A stretch of DNA of 64,000 bases from contig OZ038321.1 of NCBI GenBank assembly GCA_964035795.1, positions 3,392,721 to 3,456,720 of the forward strand. Reading direction: 5' to 3'. This stretch comes from Pterobdella sp. o SKG-2022. Lineage: Eukaryota > Annelida > Clitellata > Hirudinida > Piscicolidae. Both the position numbers and the translations under genes were made by a program. Positions within the stretch are counted from its first letter, which is position 1; each line of letters starts with the position of its first letter. Below the pieces are notes generated by a model. That model was not told where the DNA came from, did not search any database, and was given only the letters and a program-made list of their open reading frames with translations. This document shows positions 1 through 22,600 of the stretch, one piece after another.

Positions 1-336
1 ATTATACTCAAGTACGAATTTTAATAATTATAATATATTATTTATATAAATATAATAATTTTTTACTACTGCTAATTTTGTTAATGTTAATTTTTTAACG
101 AAAAGCTTTATACTCAATAAAATTACTTTTTGTGTTCAAATATTTTGCACAATTTTATTAAGACTTGTAATTTACGAAGAAAATTTGCTTTAGAAGCGCT
201 GTAAATGAAAATATTCACAAGAAAAAACAAAAAATTAGAAAAAACTTTATATTCAAAGAATATAATACAAAAAATAAAATAATTTGAAAAAATAACAACG
301 TAAGACAGAAAAACCAAAAAAACCACGGTGACTTAC

Positions 337-9763
<9,427 letters not shown>

Positions 9764-10230
9764 TTATAATACTAATTCAATAAGTGCTAAAAGTCACTCA
9801 ATCGTTCTAATTTCATTGTGCAAACATCAAAAGATAAATCATAAAATTTATTTTAAATAGTGTTATTTCTAAGAACTAAACATTTTATTCAGACTATCAA
9901 CAGGTTTAGAACAAGTTATTAAAATTATTACTGAAACAAAACTTTACGAAAAAATTTCTGAAGCTAAGTGTTTAAAAAATATATAAATCATACAAAGATT
10001 GCAATAAAAATAGCAGGATAGATATTTCCTCCAATATTTGTAAGTTTTTGTAAGTGAATGAGCCTAGAAATTTATTTGAAATATTTTCGAAATACAGATA
10101 AATATTATTTTTAAAAAATTTCAAATATTTGTTTAGCAAATTATTTATTTTCACAAATTATTATTTTTTGTTTATAGCTCTTTGTATTTGATATATGAAA
10201 GTTTGAAAGTGGCTCTTAAATTTCCGTAAA
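9764..10230. promoter_or_regulatory. Shared divergent promoter region, RASA1 / BUB3
   Basis: This 467-bp interval separates the start codons of the minus-strand RASA1 gene and the plus-strand BUB3 gene. It is AT-rich and carries no recognisable coding or repeat unit. A pyrimidine-rich AG (tttttgtttatag, about 10165-10177) precedes the BUB3 start and could be a 5'-UTR intron acceptor or a trans-splice site. The promoter assignment is inferred from gene geometry only; I see no specific factor site. Confidence 0.45.
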
Positions 10231-11078
10231 ATGTACTATAAAGTAAGTGTTTGAATTAATTTTTTCTAAATTTATATGATTTTTTACATTGTATTCATGA
10301 TAATTCTTCGATATCTTTACATCGAGAATTTCGAAGAAGGTTGTAATAGCTTTATGCTTTATACCTTCATTCTACAGACTCTTAAAAAGCTCTTAGACGG
10401 CCCGGAGGATGTGATATCAGCTCTCAAATTTTCTTCTTCAAATCCTCAACTATTACTTGTTTCTTCTTGGGATACTTCTTTGCGTCTATATAGTATTGAA
10501 GATGTTGATGTTAAAAAAAACTTCAAGTTAAATAGACCTATTTTGGACTGCTGTTTTCAGGTATTTATATCTTTTAATACAATCAATTTTTTTCAAATTT
10601 ATCTCATTCAAATCAGGATAGTGCAAACGTATCATGTGGTGGTTTAGATAATAGAATTACTTCATTCAACATTGAAACCAAACAAGGTATTTATACTATC
10701 ACCCTCTTTAAACAAAAGTGAAATTTTCAACTATTTTCATGAGTTATTTATTCCTTTAATATCAAATTATTAGATATTATCCATTTCAAAATACTCATCT
10801 CAAGTTTGGCTATTTTAAAATACTTATTTTCATAATCACCTAGAGATGCACATAGGCAAGCATGATGATGCTGTGAAATGCATTGAGAAAAATGATGACA
10901 TGAACCTAGTTGTGAGTGGGTCTTGGGATTCCACTGTTAAACTATGGGACTCCCGATCATCAACTGCTGTTGCTACCCTTCCTCAACAGTTCAAGGTTTT
11001 ATATTGAGTTTTCATATTGCAATGTAATGTGGTTTTTAGAAAGCACTTTTTCTTGTACCTCAAAGCATTTGCTACAAA

Positions 11079-11120
<42 letters not shown>

Positions 11121-13586
11121 GAATACTTGCAATACTTATCAATCATATCAATTAATGATTATAATAAAATTAATAATTTTTTCCAACCACCTAGGTCTAC
11201 ACAATGTCGCAGTGTGGTGACAAACTAATAGTTGGCACATCAAAGAGGAAGGTGCTTATATGGGATTTGAGAAACACAGGTACATTCAGCTCATTTAAGC
11301 ACTACTGACTGTTGTAGAAATAGCGCTTTATAAATTATATTTCAACATTTTTTATTCATCTTTGAGAAATAATGGTTACCTAGCAACCTTACTTGTTTAA
11401 AAAGGCCCAAAAAAATAGCCTCCACAAACTCAAGCAATTGTTAGTTTTTTGCATACCAGCATATTTTGTATGATAGTAACACAGTACATATTAAAATGAT
11501 CTTTTATGACTAAAGTTTTAATTTTTCAAGTTAGAACTATTGAGAAAATTCATCTATATTGGCTCTACTTTATCTCAAAACAAACCTAGGAGTTACTTTT
11601 CGAGTTAAAAAATTTTGTGTTACAACGCAGATTGTATTCTAACGTTTTATAGAAAGCTATCAAAATTCTAGCTTTTTTTATTTAATAAGCGTACTTGAAA
11701 AATCTCATAAATTAATTTTTAAAATTTACTGAAAGAATATAGCACCTCTTCTACCTCTGCCAGGCGCTGGCACATATAAAAGGCTCATAAATGATGGGTC
11801 ATCATCATCCTTTTATTATAGTCAGCATCTTTCCCTTTTCCAAGGGATCACTGACTTTTTTCCATGACCTTTCCCTCTTCCTCCATTTCACCCTGTCATA
11901 GTCATCTTTAAGAACTAATCCAAGTCCATGACAAAGGTTTTCCATCATCCCTTTCCAGGTTAACCTTGGCCTTCCCTTTCCTCTACTACCTTCAACCTCA
12001 AACCTCCACACCTGTTTGACACAGTCATCATCCTCTTTTACTACTAATGATACTAATATTACTACTACTAATGATACTACTAATACTACTAGTACTACTT
12101 CTACTGCTACTACTAATACACTTAAAAGTCTATTAATTAACTAATTTCATAATTTTCAATAAGTTTAAAATAAACTTCAGGAAAAAACTACTACTACTAT
12201 TACTACTACTACTACCAATGATACTACTACTACTACTAATAATAATATTACTACTACTAATAATAATAATAATACTACTATTACTACTAATGATACTAAT
12301 ATTACTACTACTACTACTAATGAGACTACCACTAGTACTACTTCTACTGCTACCACTACTACTACTATTAATACACTTAAAAGCCCAGAGATTTATAGCA
12401 CCCTCTGCCCATTCAAGAGCTGCTGGGGACTGAAGGCCATTGCTTTATTTTGTATACTCATGGAAAAATTTGTGGATCAAAAAAGTGCTCGATGGAGCAT
12501 GCTCTTGCTTCCACTTCATAGCACATGTTTCATGACTTCAAATAACCAAATAAGAATGCAGCTAAATGAATTTTGTTTATTTACAAACAATTTATTTTAT
12601 ATCTGCAAGTCATGTTTAATATAGCGAGAAAATTGAAAAGTGACAGAAATCAAACTCTATCACGATATCGTGAACTCGCAGTAATTTCGTAAAACATTAA
12701 TGATCATAATTGAACCCATTCAACGACGCAGCTGTTCCGCAGCAACGCAGGGACTCTAGCCTCAGGTTCCAAACCAGGTGCATCAAAGCCTTCCCCAACC
12801 AACAGGGATATCTACTGGCTTCCATTGAGGGTTGGTATTATGTGTTATTTCATCTAAAAAATGTATTTATAAAACAGAATCCATGGAAAGAATCATAAGA
12901 AAATCTTACTTTTTCAAGGGAAGTGTAAGGTTTCCTTGTGAAAAGCTTTGTGAATTTAGAATAAACATTTTGTGTTTTTTCCATATAAATGCCTTTGCAA
13001 GTCCTATTTTTTCAAGATGTATTATTTTTATAGTTATAAATATATGCGATCCTTTTAATGATTTTTTGTCTCAAAAAATGCATTACCATTGTGTGCAGGG
13101 AGAGTAGCTGTTGAATACATAGATCCGGCACCAAGCGCCCAAAAGGACAAGTATGCCTTCAGATGCCACAGGATCAAGGAAAATGGGGTAGAGCATGTGT
13201 ACCCAGTGAATGCCTTATCTTTTCATGAGGTGTACAGCACTTTCGCTTCTGGTGGTTCTGATGGTTTTGTTAATATATGGGATGGATTTAATAAGAAGAG
13301 ACTTTGCCAATTTCTCAAGTTTGTCGTTTTTTATTTTTTTTTCGGTTATTTTTATAATATTATAATATTATTATCATCATGATCAATACCATAATCACTG
13401 CCGTCATCGTCATCCTACCCTCGAAGATTCTCAGCGGGAATATCAGCATTGGCTTTCGACAGCACTGGTTCGCACTTAGCAATAGCATCCTCTAACCTAT
13501 ATGAAGACCCCTCCAAGCCACCATCAAATGCCCCTCATGAGGTTTTTATCCGCTATGTCACTGATGATGAAACCAAGCCGAAGTGA
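10231..13586 (+). CDS. BUB3: Mitotic checkpoint WD40 protein BUB3, complete
   Basis: Kinetochore WD40 beta-propeller that binds BUB1/BUBR1 (and phosphorylated MELT motifs of KNL1) in the spindle checkpoint. Exons: 10231-10242, 10378-10560, 10617-10686, 10844-10995, 11195-11279, 12732-12830, 13099-13318, 13427-13586. Phases close to give 326 aa, against 328 in human. Recognisable blocks: [125 protein letters not shown]. The first coding exon is only four codons (ATG TAC TAT AAA, then gtaagt). It was chosen because it joins in phase to [12 protein letters not shown]. Intron 4 has a (TA)n tract; the 1.4-kb intron 5 holds a LINE remnant and an ACT-rich repeat. A possible poly(A) signal AATAAA lies at 13631. 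Confidence 0.96.
11022..11077 (-). mobile_element. SINE type B tail fragment
   Basis: Matches the 3' end of the type B body (agatttgtagcaaatgcttt through aaaaaccacattacattg on minus). It sits in BUB3 intron 4, just before a (TA)n tract. Confidence 0.6.
11083..11117. repeat. (TA)n, BUB3 intron 4
   Basis: Simple AT dinucleotide run, self-complementary, directly after a SINE tail fragment. Confidence 0.9.
11805..12040 (-). mobile_element. LINE remnant, RT C-terminal peptide
   Basis: Minus strand gives [20 protein letters not shown], then [18 protein letters not shown]. GRPRxTW followed by a DRxxWR block is the typical C-terminal tail of many LINE reverse transcriptases. It sits in BUB3 intron 5 and has no upstream RT core. 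Confidence 0.75.
12040..12380 (+). repeat. ACT/ATT-rich simple repeat with internal duplication
   Basis: Mostly ACT, AAT and GCT triplets. A longer unit (tagtactacttctactgcta ... taatacacttaaaag) occurs twice, near 12085-12129 and 12333-12384. In BUB3 intron 5. Confidence 0.8.
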
Positions 13587-13630
13587 TTCAAATTTGTTTA
13601 ACTATTTCTATTTAAATGGCAACTTCTGAA

Positions 13631-13636
13631 AATAAA
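13631..13636 (+). terminator. AATAAA poly(A) signal, BUB3
   Basis: AATAAA 45 bases after the BUB3 stop codon, followed by a T-rich stretch. The position suits a 3'-end processing signal; this is inferred from position only. Confidence 0.5.
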
Positions 13637-16020
13637 TTTTTTATTTTGTACATTTTATGAGTAAATTAAATTAGTGTCCTTCTATGGTGCAATCGCCAGA
13701 ACGCAAGTCCCATTGCTAACTACGTGAATGGGCAATTATTCGATTTTATTTTGCAAATTATTGGGAAATACAAAAAAACTTTCTAGTTTTTTTTTAAATT
13801 TTCAGTTTGAATAATATAATGTTTTATATCATAGAGAGAATGTTTATGAAAATTCGAGTTTTTTATTTGAATTATATAAATTACAATTTGTTAAATTGAC
13901 TGTTATGATAATTTATAAAATGGTTCCCTTAAGTTCAATATAGTAAACCGAAAAATAAATCGTCACAAAAGTAAATGACAAAAATCATTTAAAACCCTTA
14001 ATACCGACCTGTTATCATTGTTAACACGGACAAGATGTGACGCTAGAAATTTTGCTGTAAAAGGTAACTTAAATAAATCAAATTGACTAATCACAATAGT
14101 TTTATTAAGGCATGAAGTTTTGGTTTGCTATGAAATCAGATTTAGTGAACGCTTCCAACATGTGAATCCTTACTTGCCTGATGGTGATATAGAAAACCTA
14201 TCGAAAAGCTTCATCTTAACAAAGAATCCAAATATTAACGTGTTTAATCATTCGTATCACCAGATATATTAATGAAACCCAAGAACGTGATTTTTTTCCC
14301 TAAAGAAATCTTGTGTTTTGAATTCAATATTACTTGATTGTAATTTTTAGAGCTTTATTAAGTTTATGACGGAAACAAAACTGTTTTAACTTCCGAGAAT
14401 ACTGATTATCTAAAGTTACCGGGCTCAATCCAGCGTGGGCATACATTATGTACACAAGGAGTAACGCCCTGTGAAACATCTGTTGAGCTAACAAAACCCC
14501 AATATGGGGCGACTGACGGTCGATCTAAAAAAAACCTTCATAACCACTTATAACTCTGTTTCCTAGCCATTTTCAATTAAAACGTTTACTCAATCAATAT
14601 GAGCAGTCTGGATTTAACATGGTCATCTGTTTCAGAAACCTCTATAATCACTTTTATAGGATATTTTCAACATGTTGATATAAAATTGAGATGCATTTAA
14701 TATTTAAATATATTATTGCATTAAAAAAAGAAAAATTTGAAAAGTTGCTATTTTTTATCAAATAAAGCTTTTTGGCATTAACAATTATTAAACCATGTTT
14801 CTTGATCATTGAAGCTTCAACATTGGAATATGAGAACCCGAGAGTGCAAGATTTTCTTACGAATAACTTTTCGAAATTAGTTAAATAAATACTTTTTGTT
14901 TGTTTTAGACACTAGAAACAAAATATGTGTAGCGTTGTCTTTTTTATAGGATAGTGAATTTAAAATGTGTAAATAGGAATTATCGCATGCTGGTTAAATC
15001 TCTTATTCAAGCAATTATATTAAAATTCTTAATCAAAAAAGTTTATACAGCCAATATAAAAAAGTTTCGAAAGTTTCCCTTTTAAACTAAAAGGTTCTTT
15101 TTCGAATCTTTAATAAATCAACCATTTCGGTTTGGTGAGAATTCATCAGAGTTTTATTTATATTTAATAGTAAAAGCCCCCACTGTTTTTTGCTCATACC
15201 ATTAATTTGTACAGCTTTTGCTAAGCCTCTATGCTGGCGGTCTAAGATCCCAGTAAATAACATAAAATCTCTGAGTGACGCTGAGTGTATAAAATAAGCT
15301 TAATTTAAAAATTATATAGTGAAAAAAAAAAATTCATTATCGGAGTATAAAAAATTAAAAAATAACTTCATAATATTGACATTATGGTATAAAAAAAAAA
15401 AAAATAATAATAATAATAGTAATAATAATATTATTATTATTATTGTTATGGCCAATATAAAAAATTTCTGAAATTCCCTTATTTCAGTGAAAAAGGTAAA
15501 AATGTTGATAGGTTAAATTTATAATTAAAATGTTTTTTGATAAATCTTGCTTTTGTTCGTTATTTAATGTTGTTTCATTTCTCGTCTATGTATGTTTCAG
15601 TGCATTGAGGTGTTTGATGTTTTATGAGGCTAGTGAACACTAATCCAAGGTGTTCAACATGAGAACGTCTCGGAGTTTAACGAGTTCAGTAAAATTGATT
15701 GAACTTTGGGAAGTCCCCATGTTGAACAGTTATGTTAGGCTCTAAGCAATATAAGTTGCTCGACATTTTTGGGCAAAAAAGTCATCTACAAACCAGAAAT
15801 TTTGGTGCACGCTGAAGTATTCAAGATTTTTAACGAAGTTATATCAAAAATTGAAAACCAGCTGACTTTAGGTCTTTGCTAAGAAATTATGTAAAAAATG
15901 TCAAACTATTTGACGCAATTTTTTTCTTAATCTTTATCTTGAAATTAGAAACTGTTTTTAACTGTTCAGCACTAGTAATCAGCTAGTAAGGCCAACAAAC
16001 CTTGCTAATTTCAGCACTAT
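13637..16020. other. Gene-free intergenic stretch with repeat fragments
   Basis: No coding exon recognised on either strand. It contains a degenerate member of the hairpin/CGAAAAGCTTC family (about 14178-14215), a SINE fragment (14402-14530) and short (AAT)n around 15403-15445. The rest is unique AT-rich sequence. Confidence 0.5.
14402..14530 (+). mobile_element. SINE, type A (tRNA-Ile-like head), 5'-truncated
   Basis: Starts in the anticodon arm (gattatctaaagttaccggg), has a B-box-like segment (ggctcaatcc) and the type A body (acaaggagtaacgccctgtg and aatatggggcgactgacgg), and ends in an A run. The same body recurs at 29671, 35300 and 55030. Confidence 0.75.
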
Positions 16021-16034
16021 TTGAGTGTTTTTTA

Positions 16035-16214
16035 ATGCCACAATGCAATGTGGTTTTTACAAAGCGCTTTTCTAATAGATCAAAGCGACTGCTCCAAATG
16101 TAATGTAGTGAAAACACACTGTGGACCAGGTGCTAATTGTCAGCCCACGGGGGATCGAACTCGGTAACTTTAGGTAATCGGTCTAATGCTCTACTGACTG
16201 AGCTATACGGGAGA
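16035..16214 (-). mobile_element. SINE, type B (tRNA-Ile-like head)
   Basis: Minus-strand copy with complete tRNA-like head (A box gctcagtcagtagag, B box gttcgatccc), then the type B body with the conserved acagtgtgttttcactacat and aagcgctttgtaaaaacc segments. Same layout as 28618 and 48734. Confidence 0.8.
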
Positions 16215-16654
16215 CAAAGAACTTAAACTGTTAGAAAATGTGCAACAAAATTTCGTTTCAGTAGTCATTGGCAGGAACAACAACAATGTATTTACTTTGG
16301 TAAGTGTTAACACTGGGAGATTGACCTAATTTTCAGACCCCAATAGTTTTTCAAAACTAGAAGTTTTTCGTAAGGCCAACAACACAAAGTATTTATTTGC
16401 AAAAAATTTGTTATCTATTTTTTTTGTATTCAATAGCTTTATTGAATATAATGATTTTTATCTGTTTACAAGCACGCATATAACTACTTCAAATTTTTAA
16501 ATTCTTTTCTTTCATTGTTTTATTTCAATATTTTTAAATCTTTGCCAAAGAACTTTTACAACACTTGGGTAGCAATTGCCGATAGAGTTTTTGTAAATTC
16601 AGGCGTTTTTAAACTTAATAATTGTAAGCTTAATAATATTATTCAAACTATGAA

Positions 16655-17330
16655 TATTATCATTACAACTATAAATAATATTATCCTTACAACTATAAAT
16701 AATATTATCCTTACAACTATAAATGATATTAGTACAAATGTACTAACAATAGCAATTCTACGGGTGATATTTATGCAAACAATACAAATAGCAGCAATAC
16801 AAGTAATGCTGTAAAACATAAAAAAATAGTAATGTCCAATGATAATAATAATAATAATAATAACAACAACAATAATAATAATTTTAATAACAATAATAGG
16901 GTTATTAACAATGATGTTAACAATGAAAAATTTGCTAATATTGACAACGATACTAATAGCAATAATAATAATAATAATAGTAAAAATTTTTATAATATTG
17001 ACAACAATAATAATAAAAATAATAATAAGAACAACAACAATAATAAAGAGTTTCTTAATATTGACAACAATAATAAGGAAAAAAAATTTAATATTGACAA
17101 CAATAATAACAATAATGTTAATAACAATAATGTTAATAACAATAATGTTAATAACAATAATGTTAATAACAATAATGTTAATAACAATAATGTTAATAAC
17201 AATAATGTTAATAACAATAATGTTAATAACAATAATGTTAATAACAATAATGTTAATAACAATAATGTTAATAACAATAATGTTAATAACAGTAATGTTA
17301 ATAACAGTAATAAAAATAGCATCAATAATA
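16655..17330 (+). repeat. AAT-rich minisatellite with 24-bp and 15-bp units
   Basis: 16655-16735: about three copies of attatccttacaactataaat-type units. 17104-17300: about 13 copies of the 15-mer aataacaataatgtt. In one frame it reads Asn-Asn-Asn-Asn-Val repeats, which I regard as low-complexity DNA, not a gene. Confidence 0.88.
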
Positions 17331-17424
17331 GTAGCGATAAAATGAATGAACGTGGTACACTGTACAAATTGAAAATTGATCAAATATAATATAAAAATAA
17401 TTACATATTACTTAATTAAATTTA

Positions 17425-17860
17425 AATACCTTTTGATCAAATTTAAATACCTTTTGATCAAATTTAAATACCTTTAAGCACATTTAAATGAAGTTTAATC
17501 ACATTTGAAAAGCTTTTCTTCACATTCAAATAACTTTGTTTACATTTAAATAACATTCAATAACATTTAAATAACTCTCAATCACATTAAATAAAGTTTA
17601 ATCACATTTACATAACTTTTTACCACATATAAATAAAATTTAATCATATATAAATAACATTTAATCATATATAAATAACATTTAATCATATATAAATAAC
17701 ATTTAATCATATATAAATAACATTTAATCATATATAAATAACATTTAATCATATATAAATAACATTTAATCATATATAAATAAAATTTTAATACGTTTAA
17801 AGAACCTTCAATCAAATTTAAAACGCATTTAATCACACTAAATAACATTTAAGAACCGCT
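17425..17860 (+). repeat. 21-bp satellite-like tandem array
   Basis: Units of the form catttaatcatatataaataa. The centre (about 17640-17780) is almost identical over seven or eight copies, with diverged units on both sides (for example ttttgatcaaatttaaatacc, three copies from 17430). Edge decay with a homogeneous centre is typical of unequal exchange. Confidence 0.88.
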
Positions 17861-19649
17861 CAAAAGCATCGTATATAAAATATTACGAATTTTGCTCACT
17901 AATTTTAAGCTTTAACTTTCTAAATTGAGTTCTTCAGATATTTATATAAAAAGTATCTAATTTTAGATTAGTTCACCTTGTTATAAAACTAATAACCAAT
18001 GTTTTACGATGAGGTATACCTGAAAGAAGATTTTTGAATGTATTTAAAAATACTTATCAGTTACTTGGAGATCATATGGAGGGATGCCATGAAGCTTTGA
18101 GTCAATATATAGATACAAGTTGATTGCTTTCTCTATAAGAAAATTTTCTTAAATAATTAATTTAAAACATATAATGATGAATTTAAAAAGTTATATAGGA
18201 ATATATATTAAAAGTATGAAAGCATATGAAAAAAATTTAATGTTGAATCTGAAAAGTTATATAAGCATATATATTTAATGCCGTATTACGGTTCGCAGTG
18301 ATTCCTGTTCGTACGAAGTGTACAACAGTGTACAACCATTTTCATTTATATATAACGAAGCTGTCTTCTGAAAACAAACCCAAAAAGTTGATTTTAATCA
18401 GAATTACTAAAGATGAACTTAACAAAAAAAAATTTAGCGTTCAATTTTTTTACATTTTGTGTCAGTTGTGATCGTTAAGCGTAATTGGTTGGAAACGTGT
18501 AATTAAGCCCTGCATAGAGTTTGTGAGAAAGCTCGGACCCTGTTATTGAATAGAGGTATGGTTCTTCAAAGAAAGTTCATTAATCATCCTAAACAATCAA
18601 TGAGTTAACTTTGAACGCAATATTTATATTGACTTCAATTATTTTTTAGGGCTTTGATGATATTTTTTTTGTTTTTTTATTACTTTGTTTTTCTATTTCT
18701 TTTCTTCGTTTTTTTTTTGTTATTTTTAGGACTTTTTTCATTATTTTTAATATTTTTTTATTAAAATTGAATTTTTAATTTTTTAAATGTTAAATAGTTC
18801 CTTTAACAAGAGACATAAAATTTATATATTTTTTTGCAAGGCATTCTTACAAGCAACAGAACTAAAAATTTAACGACAAACCTTGCTTCACTCAAGATTT
18901 CATTATCAAATGCTATTTAAATATTAAATTTTATATTAAACACACCAAAGTATTTCTGAAAATATGCCTACAAAAAAGATGGAATTCTGGATGTTTGAAT
19001 AAATTTACATACATTTTTAACAAGTATCTTAAACAAACCAAAAATATAATCACTAAATATCTTTCTGATTCATTGAAGTCTATCGCTAAATTATTATACC
19101 TTTGATTTATCTGCTTTCTATACATTCATCTAATACGTTCTAAACTCATATATCACATTATGTACATTTTAAAGCCGTATTAATAGTTAAACTCACCTGT
19201 GTCGCTTCACTATGTTAAATTCTTGATTAAAAGCTTTCTTAAACACAAGTTACGTTAATTTTCTGTTGGGATCATTAGTTTAAAGTTACTTTGAACCAAG
19301 AATCTGATTGAAAACCTTCGAGAATAAAATCTGAAACATTTTTAAAACTTTAATTCGAAGTTTTTAATGGTAAAATAGGCAATTAATTAAGTTTTGAAAC
19401 AACAAAAAATGGATAAAATCAATACATGAATCACTGAAGGTTACAACTTTGAAATTTCTATTTTAAACTCAAACTCATGTTTTTTGGATACTAAATCTTT
19501 TGGACCATTGTATATTCTCAAGTTACATAATTGACAAAAAGTGAACAAATTTTATTTAAAATACAGATATACATAAAATTATTAATTATATGTAACTTTT
19601 TTTATAAAATAAAGTTATATTTGAAATTATTGATAATTTGATAGGAGTG
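17861..19649. other. Intergenic, nothing recognised
   Basis: AT-rich, with T-rich runs around 18640-18800. No exon, SINE or LINE segment recognised on either strand. Presumably contains the upstream region of the TRIM-NHL gene. Confidence 0.4.
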
Positions 19650-22600
19650 ATGGAAGAAAACTTCAAAGAGGAAAACCTCTATATAGAAAACCACCAACTG
19701 AAAGCAAAAAGGCCCTTTTTTAGTTGTTCACTATGTCTTGACACCTTCAAACAGCCAAAAGTCTTGCATTGTATTCATTCATTCTGCCTTGAATGTCTCA
19801 CGAGGTACATTCCAGAAAATAGTATATCCATTGTGTGTCCCACATGCAATTTGGTGTCTGTCATACCAAAAGATGGAGTGGAGTCTTTGCCTGATAACTG
19901 GATGCTCACTTCTATGAAGGCCGGCAAGTCTTCTAGTGTGAGTTTTGTGTTCTTTATAAGACATACTTTTTGTATTCAATTTTTTGTACTGTGTTTTATA
20001 TGATCTACGTTTCAGTGTTCAATTTTTTTATATTTGTTTTTTGGGATTCATTTATATATTATATATTTTTTTAGTTTTAAGTTTTTTATACAATGTGTTA
20101 TTTGATATTCATTTTGTTTTTTGTATTTTGAGTATTTTTATTTGGGTTTTTTCATAGTGCGAATTTTTATTTATTTTGTTTATAAACATAAATATACTTA
20201 GTAGTCAAATTGTTATGGCCACACATATTGAGAAAAATATTTTAAAGCTACTCATTTCTTAGTTATCATTCAATAAACTTGAATAAAATATAATCCAAAA
20301 AGTTACTTAACACTAAACATTTTTCGGTTATAAGATTGTTTGTATAATATTTATGATATAAAATTTATTTTTATTTGTAACACGATCATAAATTTGATTC
20401 TTAGAATTCATGAATTTTGATTTAAAAATTCAATAACTCAGAATTTGAGCGATTTTATTCATTAAAAATTGAACGATTCTTGTAAATGAAAATTTTGATG
20501 GTTTCGACACCCTTAAAAGTAAACTATAAATAAATTCTCACGCTAAAATTAAATTTGATGCATTTTTGCCTGCTTAACGCAGAAGGACTACTTTTAAACT
20601 GTACAACATAAATAAAATATTTTTTTATCAAACTGTTCATTAAATTTTCACGCCACCAGAAACGATAATTATTTTCCAAATAACCAATAAAATCTTGTTA
20701 TAGTTTGCATATAACATCGCTTGATCTGATGTTAGTTTACACCACAAAAAAATATTTTTATACGCAATTATATACACTGAAAAGTAATTAAATATGACTA
20801 ATCAATTAAGTAATACGTCAGCAAACTTATCAAATGTACCTATCAAACGTCATGCATGCCATTGGATCAATGTTTATATCATTAATAACTTAAAGCACCA
20901 AGGAATACCGCTATAGATATAAGTTGAGCTAAACTACACTACTGTCTATCATACCTGAAATATGAGATTTAGAAGAATACATTTTTTAAAAACATTTTTT
21001 GTATCTTTTTCATTGAAATTTTTTCAAAATTTTTAATCTTTTAAATGAGGAAATTTTGAATATATTTTTTTTTCAAATACAAAACTTTTTTCAAGTTTAA
21101 CTTTATAATAATTCGTTAGTTTTTAATCTAAGTTAAAATTATATTGAATCCTCCTAAAACCTCAAAACCTTTTACAATGGTCTATCTCCTACTGAAGAGA
21201 ACCCTAAACTCAAACAATGTAATAGAATTGAACAGCACATCTGGTGTTGACAGAGAATCTTGAAAATTAACATTATTATAATAAGTTGTATAAAAAATAG
21301 TGTTTTAACACTTTCCCACGAGCAACGTGGTATGTCAGGCGTGTAGGAAATTATTCATGTAAAATCGCCATTTGAAGTGAATTTTCAAATTAGATCTGAA
21401 CGAAACATACTCATGACTAATACCTCAGGTAGATAAAAGTTACATGAAAACATCAAGATTGAAAAATACAGAATGGCTTTATAGTTGACAGTCAAATTAT
21501 AATTCCCACAGATTGACCTGTTGACAATAAAGCATTCTAGCAGAATGTTGGACACAATTGACGGCATCGACATACCAAAAGATTTGCAATATGAACTTGA
21601 AACTGACAATTGTGATAATGATGATCTAGAAAGGATCAAAAACAGCATAGAAAACAAGGAGTTGGGAAACAGTATTGAGATGAATGACGGTTTGGGTAAT
21701 GAGATCAACAACACTAGCATCAGTATGCAACTAACAGACAATATGGACTCCTTGAGCCTAAAACAGTCGGATGACAATGATTGTCCTTCAAACATTGAGT
21801 TTTTCAGCAACAAAGACCAAATGTCTCGACAGGCTTATAATGATTTGCACTGTGATACAGCCTCATCTTCGGCCATTGTCATGGATGAATCTCTGGGTGG
21901 AGAGACTTCCCAAAGTTTATTTTTTTCACAAAGTTATAGATCTTCGTCGGAATTCTCCAACGAAAAACTTTATTGTAGAATTCACCCTCTTAAAAACTTA
22001 GATATGTATTGCCAAGTATGTGATTTGCCACTATGTATGAAATGCTCTGAAATGGGGCATGACCAACACGAGATTGTATGCATAGATATGGCTATCCAAA
22101 ATCAAAAAGCTATACTTACTCATTTGACTGAACAGTTAAAAAACGAAACAAAAGATATAGAAAATAACAAAATTTTCATTGAACGTGTCAAAGGGGATTT
22201 AGAATGTAATTTCATTAAAGTTAGAGACCAACTTAATAATAGATTCAACAATATGATAAACATTCTACATAAAAAGCTAGATTCAAATCTACAAGAATTA
22301 AACTCTATTTATAGCAACAGAAATGAGCTTCTTGACAAACAAATTGCTTGTATTAACAAGAATTATGAGAATAGTAACGTTAGCTATGATTTAGCTGAGA
22401 AAATATTGGACAGCGAAAGATCTGAGTTGATACTACTTGCAAACAAGTGTTACGCTTCTGAAGATTATGGTGCTCACGAAGTTATAAAAAAGATTAACAG
22501 TAAGAAGCAATGTTCGTTTCCAGAAAAACCTATAGAATCATCTTTCATTTGTTTTAACCCAGATTGTTTTGAAAATCTTGAAAAATACTCTTCCCACTTG

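Noticed and set aside
16832..17389. 185-residue Asn-rich frame with NNNNV repeats
   Set aside because: Produced by a 15-bp tandem repeat; flanking sequence has no gene signals.
17582..17848. 88-residue frame with a repeated CYLYMIK heptapeptide
   Set aside because: Direct translation of the 21-bp satellite.
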